Notes: generated from the sequence alone by a model not told the origin. DNA of 64,000 nt from Arthrobacter sp. ATA002 (GCF_026898095.1 NZ_CP114015.1:806001-870000); one strand, 5' to 3'; counted from the first letter of the stretch, positions 27,660 to 37,797 are shown. Translations and numbers: made by a program.

Positions 27660-29083
27660 GTGAACACGCTGGAACGCGACGTTGTCATCATTGGAGGCGG
27701 CCCCTCGGGCCTGAGCGCGGCCCGCAGGCTGAAGGCCGCGGGGCTGTCGGTCGCCGTGCTGGAGGCCCGGGACCGGGTGGGCGGCCGCACCTGGACCGAC
27801 ACCATCGACGGAGCCCTGCTGGAGATTGGGGGCCAGTGGATTTCCCCGGACCAGACGGTGCTGGCCGCCCTTGTGGCGGAACTGGGCCTGGAAACCTTCG
27901 AACGGTACCGCGCCGGTGAGTCCGTCTACATCTCGCCGGACGGCACCCGGCGCACCTACACCGGCGACATGTTCCCGGCGGGGGAGCGGACCGAGAAGGA
28001 AATGCTCCGGCTGATCGGCCTCCTGGATGAGCTGGCCGCGGAAACCGACCCGGCCGCCCCCTGGAAGCATCCGCGCGCCCGGGAACTGGACACTATTTCC
28101 TTCTCCAGCTGGCTGCGTGGGCAGTCCGGCGACGAAGAGGCCTGCAACAACATCGGCCTGTTCGTGGCCGGCGGCATGCTGACCAAGCCCGCCCATGCCT
28201 TCTCGGTGCTCCAAGCGGTGCTGATGGCGGCGTCGGCCGGGTCCTTCTCCAATCTGGTGAACGAGGACTTCATCCTGGACCGGCGCGTTGCCGGCGGCAT
28301 GCAGCAGGTCTCCGAGCGCATGGCCGCGGACCTGGGTGACGACGTCGTGCTTTCCAACCCCGTGCGCTTCCTGCGCTGGCCGGGGAGGACGGCACAGCGC
28401 ACGACGGCGTGACCGCCGTTGCTGACAATGTCACCGTCCACGCCCGCTATGCCGTCATGGCCGTGCCGCCAAACCTCTATTCGCGGGTGTCCTTCGTTCC
28501 TCCGCTGCCGCGCCGCCAGCACCAGATGCACCAGCACCAGTCGCTCGGTCTGGTCATCAAGGTCCATGCCGTGTACGCCACACCGTTCTGGCGGGACAAG
28601 GGCCTCTCCGGCACCTGCTTTGGCGCCGGGGAACTGGTCCAGGAGGTCTACGACAACACCAACCACCAAGACCCCCGCGGCACACTGGTGGGGTTTGTCT
28701 CGGATGAAAAGGCCGACGCCATGTTCGAGCTTTCCGCTGAGGACCGCCGCCGGGCCATCCTGTCCTCCATTGCCGCCTTCCTCGGCGAAGAAGCGCTGAC
28801 CCCGGAGGTCTACTACGAGTCCGACTGGGGCTCCGAGGAATGGACCCGCGGTGCCTATGCCGCCAGCTACGACCTCGGCGGCCTGCACCGCTTCGGCCCG
28901 GACCAGTTGGCGCCGGTGGGCCCGATCCACTGGTCCTGCTCCGACCTTGCCGCCGAGGGCTACCAGCATGTGGACGGTGCGGTCCGGATGGGCCTGCTCA
29001 CCGCCGACCGGATCCTCGCCGCTGAGACAGCCGAAAAAACCACCGCAAATCCCGGAGCCGCCACAGCACCCGGACAGGGCTGA
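27660..29083 (+). CDS. puo: Putrescine oxidase, flavin-containing amine oxidase (frame broken once)
   Basis: This FAD-dependent amine oxidase of about 474 residues would convert putrescine plus oxygen to 4-aminobutanal, ammonia and hydrogen peroxide. N-terminal FAD motif VIIGGGPSGLSAARRL (residues about 8-22), then EARDRVGGRTW and IGGQWISPDQ; the second half has VPPNLYSRVSF, RRQHQMHQHQSLGLVIK and the FAD-binding end WTRGAYAASYDLGG and AAEGYQHVDGAVRMG. The sequence closely follows the Rhodococcus/Kocuria putrescine oxidases as I remember them. The frame breaks by minus one in the GGGG run at 28382-28385; a fifth G restores it. GTG start with AAAGGA upstream. The peroxide product fits with katA elsewhere in the window, though that is not a link. 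Confidence 0.9.
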
Positions 29084-29095
29084 CAAGGAGTCCGC

Positions 29096-29992
29096 ATGCG
29101 CTATGTCGTCGGATACACCGCTAATGAGAGGGGCCGGGACGCCCTGAACCTGGCCGCCGTCCTGGCCCGAAGCCAGGACGCGGAGCTGGACCTGGTCATG
29201 ATCGACCCGGTGCATTCTCCCTACACCGCCGTCTATCCGCCCGAAAGCGGCTACCGGGACCTGCTTGAGGAACAGCTCCAGATATGGCTGTCCGATGCCC
29301 TGGCCGCGGTTCCCGCCGACGTGCGGGCCGCCGGACACATCCGCAACGCCGACTCCGACGCCACCGGGCTGATAGCGGCAGCCGATGAACTGCACGCGGC
29401 GCTGATTGTGGTGGGCGCCGCCAGCAACGGACTGTTTAAGAGGTTCACCGTCGGCAGCGTCGCCAATGCGCTGCTGCACGCCGCCCAGGTGCCGGTGGCA
29501 CTGGCGCCGCGGGGCTACAGCAGGACCGGGACGCTGACCCGGATCACCTGCGCGGTGGGCAACCGGCGGGGTTCCGAGGACGTGCTGGAAACAGCGGTGG
29601 CGACGGCGGCCCGCAGCGGACTTCCGCTGCGGCTGGTGTCGCTGGTCGCCCTGGATGCCTCCAGCCGGGACGCAAACGCCGTGCTGGAGGCGGACCTGCA
29701 TGCTGCCGGCCGGCTGACCCGGGCACAGGAACTGGCGGCCGGCCGCTGTCCGGTAACCGCCGTCGTCGCGCAGGGCAGGACGATTGAAAACGCTATTGAC
29801 GACCTCGAGTTCGATGACGGCGAAATCATGCTCATCGGGTCCAGCCGCCTGGCGGACAACAACCGCCTTTTCCTGGGGCCCACAGCCAGCAAGGTGCTGC
29901 GCAGCCTCCCCGTACCCATGGTCGTGGTGCCCCGGGATTTCCGGTCCCGTCCCGCCGGCGGCACGTCCCGTCCGACAGAGGTGACCGAATGA
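29096..29992 (+). CDS. Universal stress protein with two UspA domains
   Basis: A 298-residue cytoplasmic protein with tandem UspA-type domains. The first begins MRYVVGYTANERGRDALNLAAVLA and contains the ATP-binding pattern LIVVGAASNGLFKRFTVGSVANALLHAAQVPV; the second ends IMLIGSSRLADNNRLFLGPTASKVLRSLPVPMVVV. It lies 12 bases after putrescine oxidase and overlaps the permease start by 4 bp (ATGA), so it belongs to the amine operon. UspA-domain proteins are often coupled to transporters of this type. Specific role unknown. Confidence 0.9.
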   Translation: MRYVVGYTANERGRDALNLAAVLARSQDAELDLVMIDPVHSPYTAVYPPESGYRDLLEEQLQIWLSDALAAVPADVRAAGHIRNADSDATGLIAAADELHAALIVVGAASNGLFKRFTVGSVANALLHAAQVPVALAPRGYSRTGTLTRITCAVGNRRGSEDVLETAVATAARSGLPLRLVSLVALDASSRDANAVLEADLHAAGRLTRAQELAAGRCPVTAVVAQGRTIENAIDDLEFDDGEIMLIGSSRLADNNRLFLGPTASKVLRSLPVPMVVVPRDFRSRPAGGTSRPTEVTE

Positions 29993-31523
29993 GCTCAAGC
30001 AGAATTGTCCCGCCCACGCAGGACCAGCCCGGCGGACTCAGCCGAAAGGGCCTGAAATCCGGAACCGTCGGGCTTCTCGGGGCCGTGGTGATTGGGGTGT
30101 CCTGCATTGCGCCGGCCTACACCCTGACCGCGGGCCTGGGCCCCACCGTCTCCGAGGTGGGGGTGCAGCTGCCGGCAATCTTCCTGGTGGGCTTCATTCC
30201 CATGATCCTGGTGGCACTGGGTTACCGGGAGCTAAACAACGCCATGCCGGATTCCGGCACGTCGTTCACCTGGGCCACGCGGGCCTTTGGACCGTGGGTG
30301 GGGTGGATGGGCGGCTGGGGCCTGATTGCGGCCACCATTATTGTGCTGTCCAACCTCGCGGCGGTGGCCGTCGATTTTTTCTATCTGATGCTCGCGCAGG
30401 TGACCGGCAACGACTCGCTGGCGGAGCTGACCACCAACCTGCCGCTGAACATCCTGACCACTGGCGTCTTCATTGCCGTGGCCTGCTGGATCTCCTACCG
30501 CGGGCTGGAAACCACCAAGGTGTTCCAGTACGTCCTGGTGGGCTTCCAGCTGCTGGTCCTGGGCTGGTTCTCAGTGGCGGCCTTTGTCCATGTTGGGGCG
30601 GGAACGGCCTTTGACGCCACCCCGGTCACCGCGGAATGGTTCAATCCCTTTGCGGTGGACTCCTTTTCGAGCTTCGCCGCCGGCGTCTCGCTCTCCATCT
30701 TTGTGTACTGGGGCTGGGACGTGACGCTGACCATGAACGAGGAAACGAAGGATCCCGGAAGACACCGGGGCGTGCCGCAACAGCGACGGTATTCGTGATC
30801 GTCGTGATCTACATGATGGTCTCCCTTGCAGTGCTGTCCTACGCCGGTGTGGGCGAAGGGGAACTGGGCGCCGGGAACCCCGAGAACCAGGAGAGCATCT
30901 TCGCGGTCCTGGCCGGTCCGGTCATGGGACCGTTTGCCATCCTGATGTCCCTGTCCATCCTCAGCAGTTCGGCCGCCTCGCTGCAGTCGACCTTCGTGTC
31001 GCCGGCACGCACACTGCTGGCCATGGGACATTACCGGGCCCTGCCCCGGCGCTTCGGCGGCATCAGCCCGGTGCACAAGTCGCCGGGGTACGCCACGATC
31101 GCCTCCGCGGTGGCCGCGGCCGGTTTCTACGCCGTCACCCGACTGCTCTCGGAAAACGCCCTGTGGGACACCATCACAGCCCTGGGCCTGATGATCTGCT
31201 TTTACTACGGGATCACCGCTCTGGCCTGCGTCTGGTATTTCCGGGCCGAGGCGTTCAGCGGGCTGCGCGATTTCCTGCTCAAGTTCCTGGCACCGCTGCT
31301 GGGCGCCGTCATTCTGTTCGTGATGTTCCTGAAGACCGCGGTCGACTCCATGGACCCGGACTACGGCTCCGGCTCCTCAGTAGGGGGAGTGGGGCTGGTC
31401 TTTGTGCTGGGCACCGGCGTCATAGCCCTGGGAGCCGTGCTGATGCTGCTGATGTATTACCGGAATCCCGGCTACTTCCGCGGGGAAACCCTGCGGCGGG
31501 GAACCTCCGCACATCAGGAGTAG
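29989..31523 (+). CDS. APC superfamily permease, probable putrescine/amine importer (frame broken once)
   Basis: This amino acid-polyamine-organocation transporter has about 511 residues and twelve likely membrane segments when repaired. The start is MSSSRIVPP, followed by GLKSGTVGLLGAVVIGVSCIAPAYTLTAGLG, the conserved first-helix block, and WATRAFGPWVGWMGGWGL. The end of the first frame (NEETKDPG) and the start of the second (KTPGRAATATVFVIVVIYM) join by a minus-one shift at the CCC run 30754-30756. The gene ends the puo-usp-permease operon. Substrate putrescine is inferred from context only. Confidence 0.85.
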
Positions 31524-31737
31524 TCCGCCGGCACAGTCTCCTGCGTGTCCCATTTGTTATGGGTGTTACTGGTGATAATGGAGGGGTTGTTGTCTATTGC
31601 AGAGGCCTACGGTATGTTCACATCGTTGCCCCGTGACGTTTTTACCGGGCACCGCAGCTCTCTGGGGAGGCTGTGCACGGTCTGGCTTTGATGTTTCGCT
31701 TCGGTGGTCATCGGGTCTCGAGGCATAAGGAAAGCCA

Positions 31738-33402
31738 TTGCGCGTTAAGAAACTTGTGGGCGTTTTCACGGCGCTCGCCATAGCACTTTTGACGGCGGTG
31801 ATCTCGATTCCGTCCGCCGCTGCCAGTTCCGCGGACGCGCAATTCGCCAACCGCCTGCATGTACTGATCAATGATTACCGGGCCCAGCACGCGCTGGCGC
31901 CGCTGGCCCTGGACGCACGGATGACCGCCGACTCCCAGTGGTGGACGCAGCAGTCCGCCGACCAGGCCAACATCCACGGCGCCGGCGTCTTCCAGCACAG
32001 CCCCGGGTCCTACGCCTTCCACGAAAACATCGTCTGGAACATGAGCGCCGAGCAGGCCTTCTCCTGGTGGGTAAACTCGCCAGCGCACCGCGCCAACATG
32101 CTTCGGGCCGCCGACACCCACATTGGAATCGGCGCCGTCCAGCTGACCGCAGGTCCCAACAAGGGGGTCTTCCTCGCCACAGCCCAGTTTGGCCGGTCTG
32201 CTGTGACGCCTCAGGATGAAGCAGCAGCCAGGGAAGCCGCTGAGCGCGCAGCAGCCGAAGCTGCGGCGGCGAAGGCTGCAGAAGAAGCAGCGGCGAAGGC
32301 TGCGGAAGAAGCAGCGGCGAAGGCTGCGGCAGACGCGGCAGCGGCGGAATCCGCAGCAAAGGCCGCCGCTGAAAAAGCGGCCGCCGACGCCGCGGCCAAG
32401 GCTGCCGCTGATAAGGCAGCAGCGGACGCCGCGGCCAAGGCAGCCGCTGAGAAGGCCGCCGAGGAGGCTGCAGCGCAGACACCGGCGCCTGGCGCCCCCG
32501 TGCCCGCACCGGACAACACCGAGCCTGCCAAGGACACAGCGGCAGAAGACAAGGCAGCCGAGGAGGCCGCGGCAGCTAAGGCAGCCGAGGAGGCCGCGGC
32601 AGCTAAGGCAGCCGAGGAGAAGGCAGCCGAGACCGCCGCAGCCAAGGCCGCAGAAGAGGCAGCAGCCCGGAAGACGGCCGAAGAGGCCGCGGCAGCCGCA
32701 GCGGCGGAAGCCGCGCAGCAGGCAGCCGATGAATTGGCAGCAGCCCGTGAAGCGGAAATCGCCGCGGAGCAGAACGCTGCAGCGTCCGAAGCGGCGCAGG
32801 CCGCCGAAGCTGACGCTGCGGAGCAGGCAGCCGCTGAAGAAGCGGCGGCCGCACAGGCAGCGGCGGAGAATGCAGCTGCCGAAGCAGCAGCGGTCCAGGC
32901 AGCTGAGAAGAAGGCCCGGGCGGCCGCCGCGGCCGCCATGGACCAGGTGGCGCTCGGAAACGACGCCATCCTGACCGACTCGGCACGCGGAACAGCCACG
33001 GCTACTGCTTCGGGCAGCCAGCTGCGCATTTCCGGCCTGGAAGCGGCAGCCTCCTATGAAGTGGTGCTTCCGTCCGCCGGCGTCAATCTGGGAATGACTG
33101 CTGCTGATGCCACCGGCTCCCTGGCCGTGGCCGTACCGGCCGTACTGGCGGCCGGCGAGCACAAGGTGGCACTGTTCCGCAACGGCGTCCTGTCCGGCTG
33201 GACCACGTTCACCGTGGAGCAGGCCGTCACGGTCCTGTCAGCCCAGCCGGCTCCGGCCGCTGCCGACGGCACGACCGAGCTGGCCGCGACCGGACTGAAC
33301 GCCGCACAGCTGTCCATCGGCGGAATCGGCGCTCTGATGGCACTGACCGGGGGCGCGGCCCTGGTTGCCCTGCAGCGCCAGCGCAGCGCCTCGGCGCGGT
33401 AG
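31738..33402 (+). CDS. Secreted CAP-domain protein with long Ala-rich repeat and LAATG sorting signal
   Basis: A 554-residue exported protein. The signal peptide spans residues 1-29 (KKLVGVFTALAIALLTAV). A CAP/SCP-like domain (about 33-155) has HVLINDYRAQHALAPLALDARM and HENIVWNMSAEQAFSWWVNSPAHRANML. A long region (about 160-410) is almost wholly Ala, Glu, Lys and Asp in KAAEEAAA-type repeats, probably one extended helix or coiled coil. A small beta-rich domain (about 415-510) precedes ELAATG, a hydrophobic stretch and RQRSASAR, a class E sortase-type LAxTG signal. TTG start with AAGGAAA upstream. DNA repeats inside (for example two copies around 32554-32607) could change length by slippage. 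Confidence 0.85.
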   Translation: MRVKKLVGVFTALAIALLTAVISIPSAAASSADAQFANRLHVLINDYRAQHALAPLALDARMTADSQWWTQQSADQANIHGAGVFQHSPGSYAFHENIVWNMSAEQAFSWWVNSPAHRANMLRAADTHIGIGAVQLTAGPNKGVFLATAQFGRSAVTPQDEAAAREAAERAAAEAAAAKAAEEAAAKAAEEAAAKAAADAAAAESAAKAAAEKAAADAAAKAAADKAAADAAAKAAAEKAAEEAAAQTPAPGAPVPAPDNTEPAKDTAAEDKAAEEAAAAKAAEEAAAAKAAEEKAAETAAAKAAEEAAARKTAEEAAAAAAAEAAQQAADELAAAREAEIAAEQNAAASEAAQAAEADAAEQAAAEEAAAAQAAAENAAAEAAAVQAAEKKARAAAAAAMDQVALGNDAILTDSARGTATATASGSQLRISGLEAAASYEVVLPSAGVNLGMTAADATGSLAVAVPAVLAAGEHKVALFRNGVLSGWTTFTVEQAVTVLSAQPAPAAADGTTELAATGLNAAQLSIGGIGALMALTGGAALVALQRQRSASAR

Positions 33403-33438
33403 CCGCAAACCGCACGGACCCCGGCACCGGGATTCGCG

Positions 33439-33475
33439 AAAGCCCCGCCCGCCGTCGCCGGCAGGCGGGGCTTTT
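33439..33475. terminator. Bidirectional terminator between the CAP protein gene and rarD
   Basis: AAAGCCCCGCC (33439-33449) pairs with GGCGGGGCTTT (33464-33474), followed by T. It lies between convergent genes. Confidence 0.88.
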
Positions 33476-33515
33476 CGTCGCCGCAGACAGCGCCGGCCTC
33501 AGGGCAGCGCCGGCC

Positions 33516-34589
33516 TCAGGCGGCAGCGCGGAGAATACGGTTCCGGCGGGGTCCGCCCATCATGTCGACGGTTAGGATGACCAGCGCCAGCCAGACCAGG
33601 CCGAATCCGGCCCAGCGTTCGGGCGGCATGACTTCCTTGAACACCGCCAGGGCGATGATGAACTGCAGGGTCGGCGCCAGATACTGCAGCATTCCCACCG
33701 TTGACAGGGGAAGGCGCCGGGCAGCGGCGCCAAAGAAGATCAGCGGAACAGCGGTCAGGACGCCGCTCGCCGCCAACAGCCAGAAATGTGCGGATCCGTT
33801 GGACAGAATGGTGGCGGTGCCGTTGACGGACATCCACACCAGGACAGCCGCCGCGACAGGGGTCAGGACGGCGGTTTCAATGGTCAGGCTCGAGATGGCG
33901 TCCACCTTGCCGCCCACTCCCTTCTTGACCAGCCCATAGGAGCCGAAGCTGAACGCCAGTATCAGGGCGATCCATGGGACAGCGCCGTATGCCAGTGCCA
34001 GGACCAGGACGGCAACAAAACCCACTCCCATGGCCACCCACTGCAGCGGCCGCAGCTTCTCGCGGAACACAAGGACACCCAGGAGCACCGAGACCAGCGG
34101 ATTGATGAAGTAGCCCAGCGCTGCTTCCACGGCATGTTCATTCAGCACGGCCCAAGCGTAGGTCAGCCAGTTAACGGCGATGAGGGCGGCGGCTCCGCCC
34201 AGGGTGCCGACCAGGCGCAGGTTCCGCGCGGCGGCAGCCAACGTCTTCCACGACCGCATGAAAGTCAGCAGCGCGGCGCAGAACACCAGGGAGAAAACGA
34301 TGCGCGATGCGACGATTTCCACGGCCCCGGCCGGAACCAGCACCATGAAGTACAGGGGGAGCAGGCCCCACAGCACGTATGCTCCGACGCCGAACAGGAG
34401 CCCCTGTTTGTTCTCGCCCGGCCCGGGACCCCGCGTGGCTGCCGGCGTACCGCCCGCGGTGCCGGCCGTCGTCGGGCCGGAAGCACCGGAAGCACCGGCG
34501 GATCCGCCGGTTGCCGCTGGTGTTGGTAAGCGGATGGACTCAGGTGAGGGTGCGGAGCGCCGGGCGCCTATTCCGTCGGATGCAGACAC
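33516..34589 (-). CDS. rarD: EamA family transporter, RarD type
   Basis: A 357-residue inner-membrane protein with ten predicted membrane segments in two EamA repeats. The segment LLFGVGAYVLWGLLPLYF after a ~60-residue hydrophilic leader is the RarD N-terminus, and AVNWLTYAWAVLNEHAVEAALGYFINPLVSVLLGV is the family signature. The leader is Gly/Ala/Ser/Pro-rich and unusual, so the true start could lie internally; the GTG at 34589 is the longest option. RarD proteins are annotated as chloramphenicol-sensitivity proteins, but their true substrate is unknown. Confidence 0.85.
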   Translation of the reverse strand: MSASDGIGARRSAPSPESIRLPTPAATGGSAGASGASGPTTAGTAGGTPAATRGPGPGENKQGLLFGVGAYVLWGLLPLYFMVLVPAGAVEIVASRIVFSLVFCAALLTFMRSWKTLAAAARNLRLVGTLGGAAALIAVNWLTYAWAVLNEHAVEAALGYFINPLVSVLLGVLVFREKLRPLQWVAMGVGFVAVLVLALAYGAVPWIALILAFSFGSYGLVKKGVGGKVDAISSLTIETAVLTPVAAAVLVWMSVNGTATILSNGSAHFWLLAASGVLTAVPLIFFGAAARRLPLSTVGMLQYLAPTLQFIIALAVFKEVMPPERWAGFGLVWLALVILTVDMMGGPRRNRILRAAA

Positions 34590-34763
34590 GTGATTCTCAA
34601 CCCATTACGCGTGGAGAGTATTCCCGGGCACGCACTCCCAGTGTTGACGCCCATCCGTGGCGGCTGCGGCACCGAACCGTTTAGACGCCGCGGTGCCTGC
34701 GCATTTAGAATAGGAAACTGTGCGCTATTCCGCACAAGGTTTCCCCGAGACGAAGGACTATCA

Positions 34764-36185
34764 GTGTCTAATTCAGCCGCGGACCGGTCGCAGCGCCCCA
34801 TGCGAGTCGCCATCATCGGCGCTGGCCCCGCCGGTGTTTACGCCGCAGATATCCTCACCAAAGCTGAACGGGACTTCGAGGTCAGCATCGACCTGTTCGA
34901 CAAGTACCCGGCGCCCTACGGCCTCATCCGCTACGGCGTGGCGCCGGACCACCCGCGGATCAAGGGCATCGTTAATGCCCTGCACAAGGTCATGGACCGC
35001 GGCGACATCCGCTTCCTGGGAAATGTGCACTACGGCAAGGACCTGACCCTCACGGACTTCCGGCACTTCTACGACGCCATCATCTTTGCCACCGGCGCCA
35101 TCAGGGACGCGGATATGAGCATCCCCGGCGTGGAGCTGGAAGGGTCCTTCGGCGGCGCCGACTTCGTCTCGTGGTACGACGGCCATCCCGATGTGTCCCG
35201 CGACTGGCCGCTGGACGCCAAGGAAGTTGCCGTGATCGGCAACGGCAACGTGGCCCTCGACGTCGCACGCATTCTCTCCAAGCACGCCGACGACCTGCTG
35301 ACCACCGAGATTCCGGACAACGTCTACGAGGGCCTGAAAAAATCGCCCGTCACCGACGTGCACATCTTCGGCCGCCGCGGTCCGGCCCAGGTGAAGTTCA
35401 CCCCGCTGGAGCTGCGTGAACTGTCCCATTCCCGCGACGTCGACATTGTGCTCTACCCGGAGGACTTCGAATTCGACGAAGGCTCCGACCAGCAGATCCG
35501 CACGAACAACCAGACCAAGACCATGGTCAACACGCTGACCAACTGGCTGGTCGAGGAGCAGGATACGGGGGCCTCCCGCCGCCTCCACCTGCACTTCCTG
35601 CACAGCCCGGTGGAGATTTACGAGGATCCCGCCAACCCGGGCAAGGTGGGCGGCATGAAGTTCGAGCGCAACGAACTCGACGGCACCGGCAACGCCCGCG
35701 GCACGGGGGAGATTGTCGACTACCCCGTGCAGGCCGTGTACCGGGCCATTGGATACTTCGGCTCGGAACTGCCGGAAGTCGGCTTCGACACCCGGCGGGG
35801 CGTCATTCCCAACGAGGGTGGCCGCGTGATCGACGAATCCGGCGCACCGGTGCCGGGGATCTACACCACCGGCTGGATTAAGCGCGGACCGGTGGGCCTG
35901 ATCGGCCACACCAAGGGCGATGCCCTGGAGACTATTGGTTTTCTGCTCGAGGACCGGCTGAACCTGCCGGCGGCGCAGGAGCCGGAGGAAGATTCCATCA
36001 TCAAGCTGCTCGAAGAGCGCGGCGTCGAGTACGTCACCTGGGAAGGCTGGCTGAAGCTGGACGCCTACGAACGGAGCCTGGGTGCCTCCTACGTCCACCC
36101 CGATCCGGCCACCGGCGAACTGATCCGTGAACGGGTGAAGGTTGTGGACCGCGAGGAAATGATCCGGGTCGCGCGGGGAGAATAA
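34764..36185 (+). CDS. Ferredoxin/adrenodoxin-NADP+ reductase, FprA type
   Basis: A 473-residue flavoprotein that passes electrons between NADPH and ferredoxin. FAD motif: VAIIGAGPAGVYAADIL (residues 15-31); then PAPYGLIRYGVAPDHPRIKGI, the FprA signature; the NADP site is VAVIGNGNVALDVARIL; and the end region has GIYTTGWIKRGPVGLIGHTKGDALET. The GTG at 34764 has AAGGA upstream; an in-frame ATG at 34590 would add 58 unrelated residues. The gene is monocistronic, with a terminator directly after. Confidence 0.93.
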   Translation: MSNSAADRSQRPMRVAIIGAGPAGVYAADILTKAERDFEVSIDLFDKYPAPYGLIRYGVAPDHPRIKGIVNALHKVMDRGDIRFLGNVHYGKDLTLTDFRHFYDAIIFATGAIRDADMSIPGVELEGSFGGADFVSWYDGHPDVSRDWPLDAKEVAVIGNGNVALDVARILSKHADDLLTTEIPDNVYEGLKKSPVTDVHIFGRRGPAQVKFTPLELRELSHSRDVDIVLYPEDFEFDEGSDQQIRTNNQTKTMVNTLTNWLVEEQDTGASRRLHLHFLHSPVEIYEDPANPGKVGGMKFERNELDGTGNARGTGEIVDYPVQAVYRAIGYFGSELPEVGFDTRRGVIPNEGGRVIDESGAPVPGIYTTGWIKRGPVGLIGHTKGDALETIGFLLEDRLNLPAAQEPEEDSIIKLLEERGVEYVTWEGWLKLDAYERSLGASYVHPDPATGELIRERVKVVDREEMIRVARGE

Positions 36186-36210
36186 CCCCGTTTCCCCGCC
36201 TGCCGCCCGG

Positions 36211-36238
36211 GCCCCCGCTTCCCCGTGGAAGCGGGGGC
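36211..36238 (+). terminator. Hairpin terminator after the ferredoxin reductase gene
   Basis: GCCCCCGCTTCC pairs perfectly with GGAAGCGGGGGC around a CCGT loop, 26 bases past the stop. Confidence 0.85.
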
Positions 36239-36321
36239 GGGGCATGGGTAGACTGTCACGCACACCACGGATTGGAATGCGGTGACGGCGGTCTCCTTAT
36301 CAGCGCGGATAGGTCGGGGCA

Positions 36322-37703
36322 GTGCACAATTCGGAACATCTTCTACCTCCGCAGTGTTCCGCGGACGGACTCCAGCGCGCCGCCCGCCGGGCGCATGAAG
36401 GCCTGGGCACCGCTGATGGGTTCCAGCGCTGGCTGAGGGCTCCGGTCCGGGATTCCTGGCAGCGGTCGCTGCGCCACCACACGGATCCGGACAAGGCGGT
36501 GCCGAAACTCGTCTTCACTGGTTCGGAGCTCGAGGACTACCGGCGGGCACATCCCCTTTCGGCCGTCATGCCCGTCATTCGGCAGCTGCTGGTGCGCCCG
36601 GTTGCGGACAGCGGCCTGCTGGTGGCCGTGGGCGATGAGCTGGGCAGGCTGCTCTGGGTGGAGGGCGACGGCGAACTCAGCCGCCGGGCCGAGGGCATGC
36701 TCTTTATCCCCGGAACGGACTGGTCCGAGCAATCCATCGGCACGAGCGCCCCCGGCACGGCGCTGGCCTCCGGGAACAGCATCCAGATCGCCGGGGCGGA
36801 ACATTTCAGCAGGCAGGTCCATTCCTGGAGCTGCACCGCGGTTCCGCTGCGCGATCCGGAGACCGGGTCAGTCCTGGGCGTGGTCGATATCACCGGCCGG
36901 GACCACGCGGTGGCTGAACACGCGCTGGCGCTGGTCGAGGCCACGGTCGCGGCCGCGCAAGCGCAGCTGCGGGTGGAACGGCTTCAGCAAGCGGACAGCG
37001 CCGGGCGGCGGCCGGCCGGAATACCACCCCTGCGTCCTGCGCGCCGCCGGCGCGCCCTGCCCGCAGAAACACCGGACAGCCTGCAGATCCTGGGCCGGGA
37101 TTCAGCCGTGGTGACGGTGGGCGGCCGGTCCGCTGCCCTGAGCATCCGGCATTCCGAGTTGCTCACCCTCCTCGCACTGCAGAGTTGCTCACCCTCCTCG
37201 CACTGCACCCTGAAGGGCTCACCGCCGACGAACTCTCCGTCATGGTGTATCCCGAAAGCGCGTCGGTCAGCACCGTCCGCGCCGAGATGCTCCGGCTGCG
37301 GAACATGCTCGCCAAGCACAGCGAGGGCAGGCCGGAGCCGGCCCTGGTGCCGCAGTCCCGCCCCTACCGGCTGCCGCACGGACTGGCCGTCGATGCCCGG
37401 CAGGTGCTCGGCTACCTGGAGTGCGGGGCATACCGGCCGGCCCTGGACCTGTACCGCGGAGCCGTGCTGCCCCGCTCCGAAGCCCCGGCCATCGCCGCCC
37501 TGCGCAACGAAGTCAGCACCGTGCTGCGGGAAGCGGTGCTGTCGGACGCCGGCTCCGCCGTCCTGCTGGCGTACCTGTCCCTGGCGGAGGCCCGGAACGA
37601 CGTCGAGGCCTGGTCCCTGGCCCTGCGGCTGCTGCCGCTGCGCTCACCCCGGCGGGCGGCCGTGGTGGCCCGGCTGGAGCGGTTGGAGAAGGAGCTGGGC
37701 TAG
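36322..37703 (+). CDS. GAF-domain transcriptional regulator (broken by a 26-bp tandem duplication)
   Basis: A probable activator of the alcohol/aldehyde genes downstream, about 451 residues once one duplicate copy is removed. The N-terminus (RDSWQRSLRHHTDPD) and GAF region (LLVAVGDELGRLLWVEGD, MLFIPGTDWSEQSIGTSAPG, HSWSCTAVPLRDPETGSVLGVVDITG) match AcoR-like sensors; no AAA+ domain follows. Instead a C-terminal winged-helix-like part contains LLTLLALHPEGLTADELSVMVYP and VSTVRAEMLRLRNML. A perfect 26-bp repeat at 37156-37181 and 37182-37207 shifts the frame at the start of this DNA-binding part. GTG start. Confidence 0.8.
37156..37207 (+). repeat. Perfect 26-bp tandem duplication inside the GAF regulator gene
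   Basis: Two identical adjacent 26-bp copies (37156-37181, 37182-37207). The length is not a multiple of three, so the duplication destroys the frame; a single copy restores an uninterrupted protein. Confidence 0.95.
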
Positions 37704-37780
37704 GCTCCGTCCGGGATGCGGCCGGCCGGTGGATGGACCCGGTGCCGGGGGTCTGCGTCGGGCCGGAGCACGGGAGCCAA

Positions 37781-37797
37781 TGCAACCTTGGTGCAAC
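37781..37797 (+). promoter_or_regulatory. Direct repeat upstream of the aldehyde dehydrogenase gene
   Basis: TGCAAC occurs twice, 11 bp apart (about one helical turn), 60-76 bases before the ATG at 37857. It is a candidate site for the adjacent GAF regulator. Confidence 0.35.

Noticed and set aside
27956-29998. A 680-codon minus-strand open frame
   Set aside because: Antisense to puo and the universal stress protein; composition typical of shadow frames.
31708-33162. A Cys/Gly/Leu-rich minus-strand open frame
   Set aside because: It is the complement of the Ala-rich repeat of the CAP protein.
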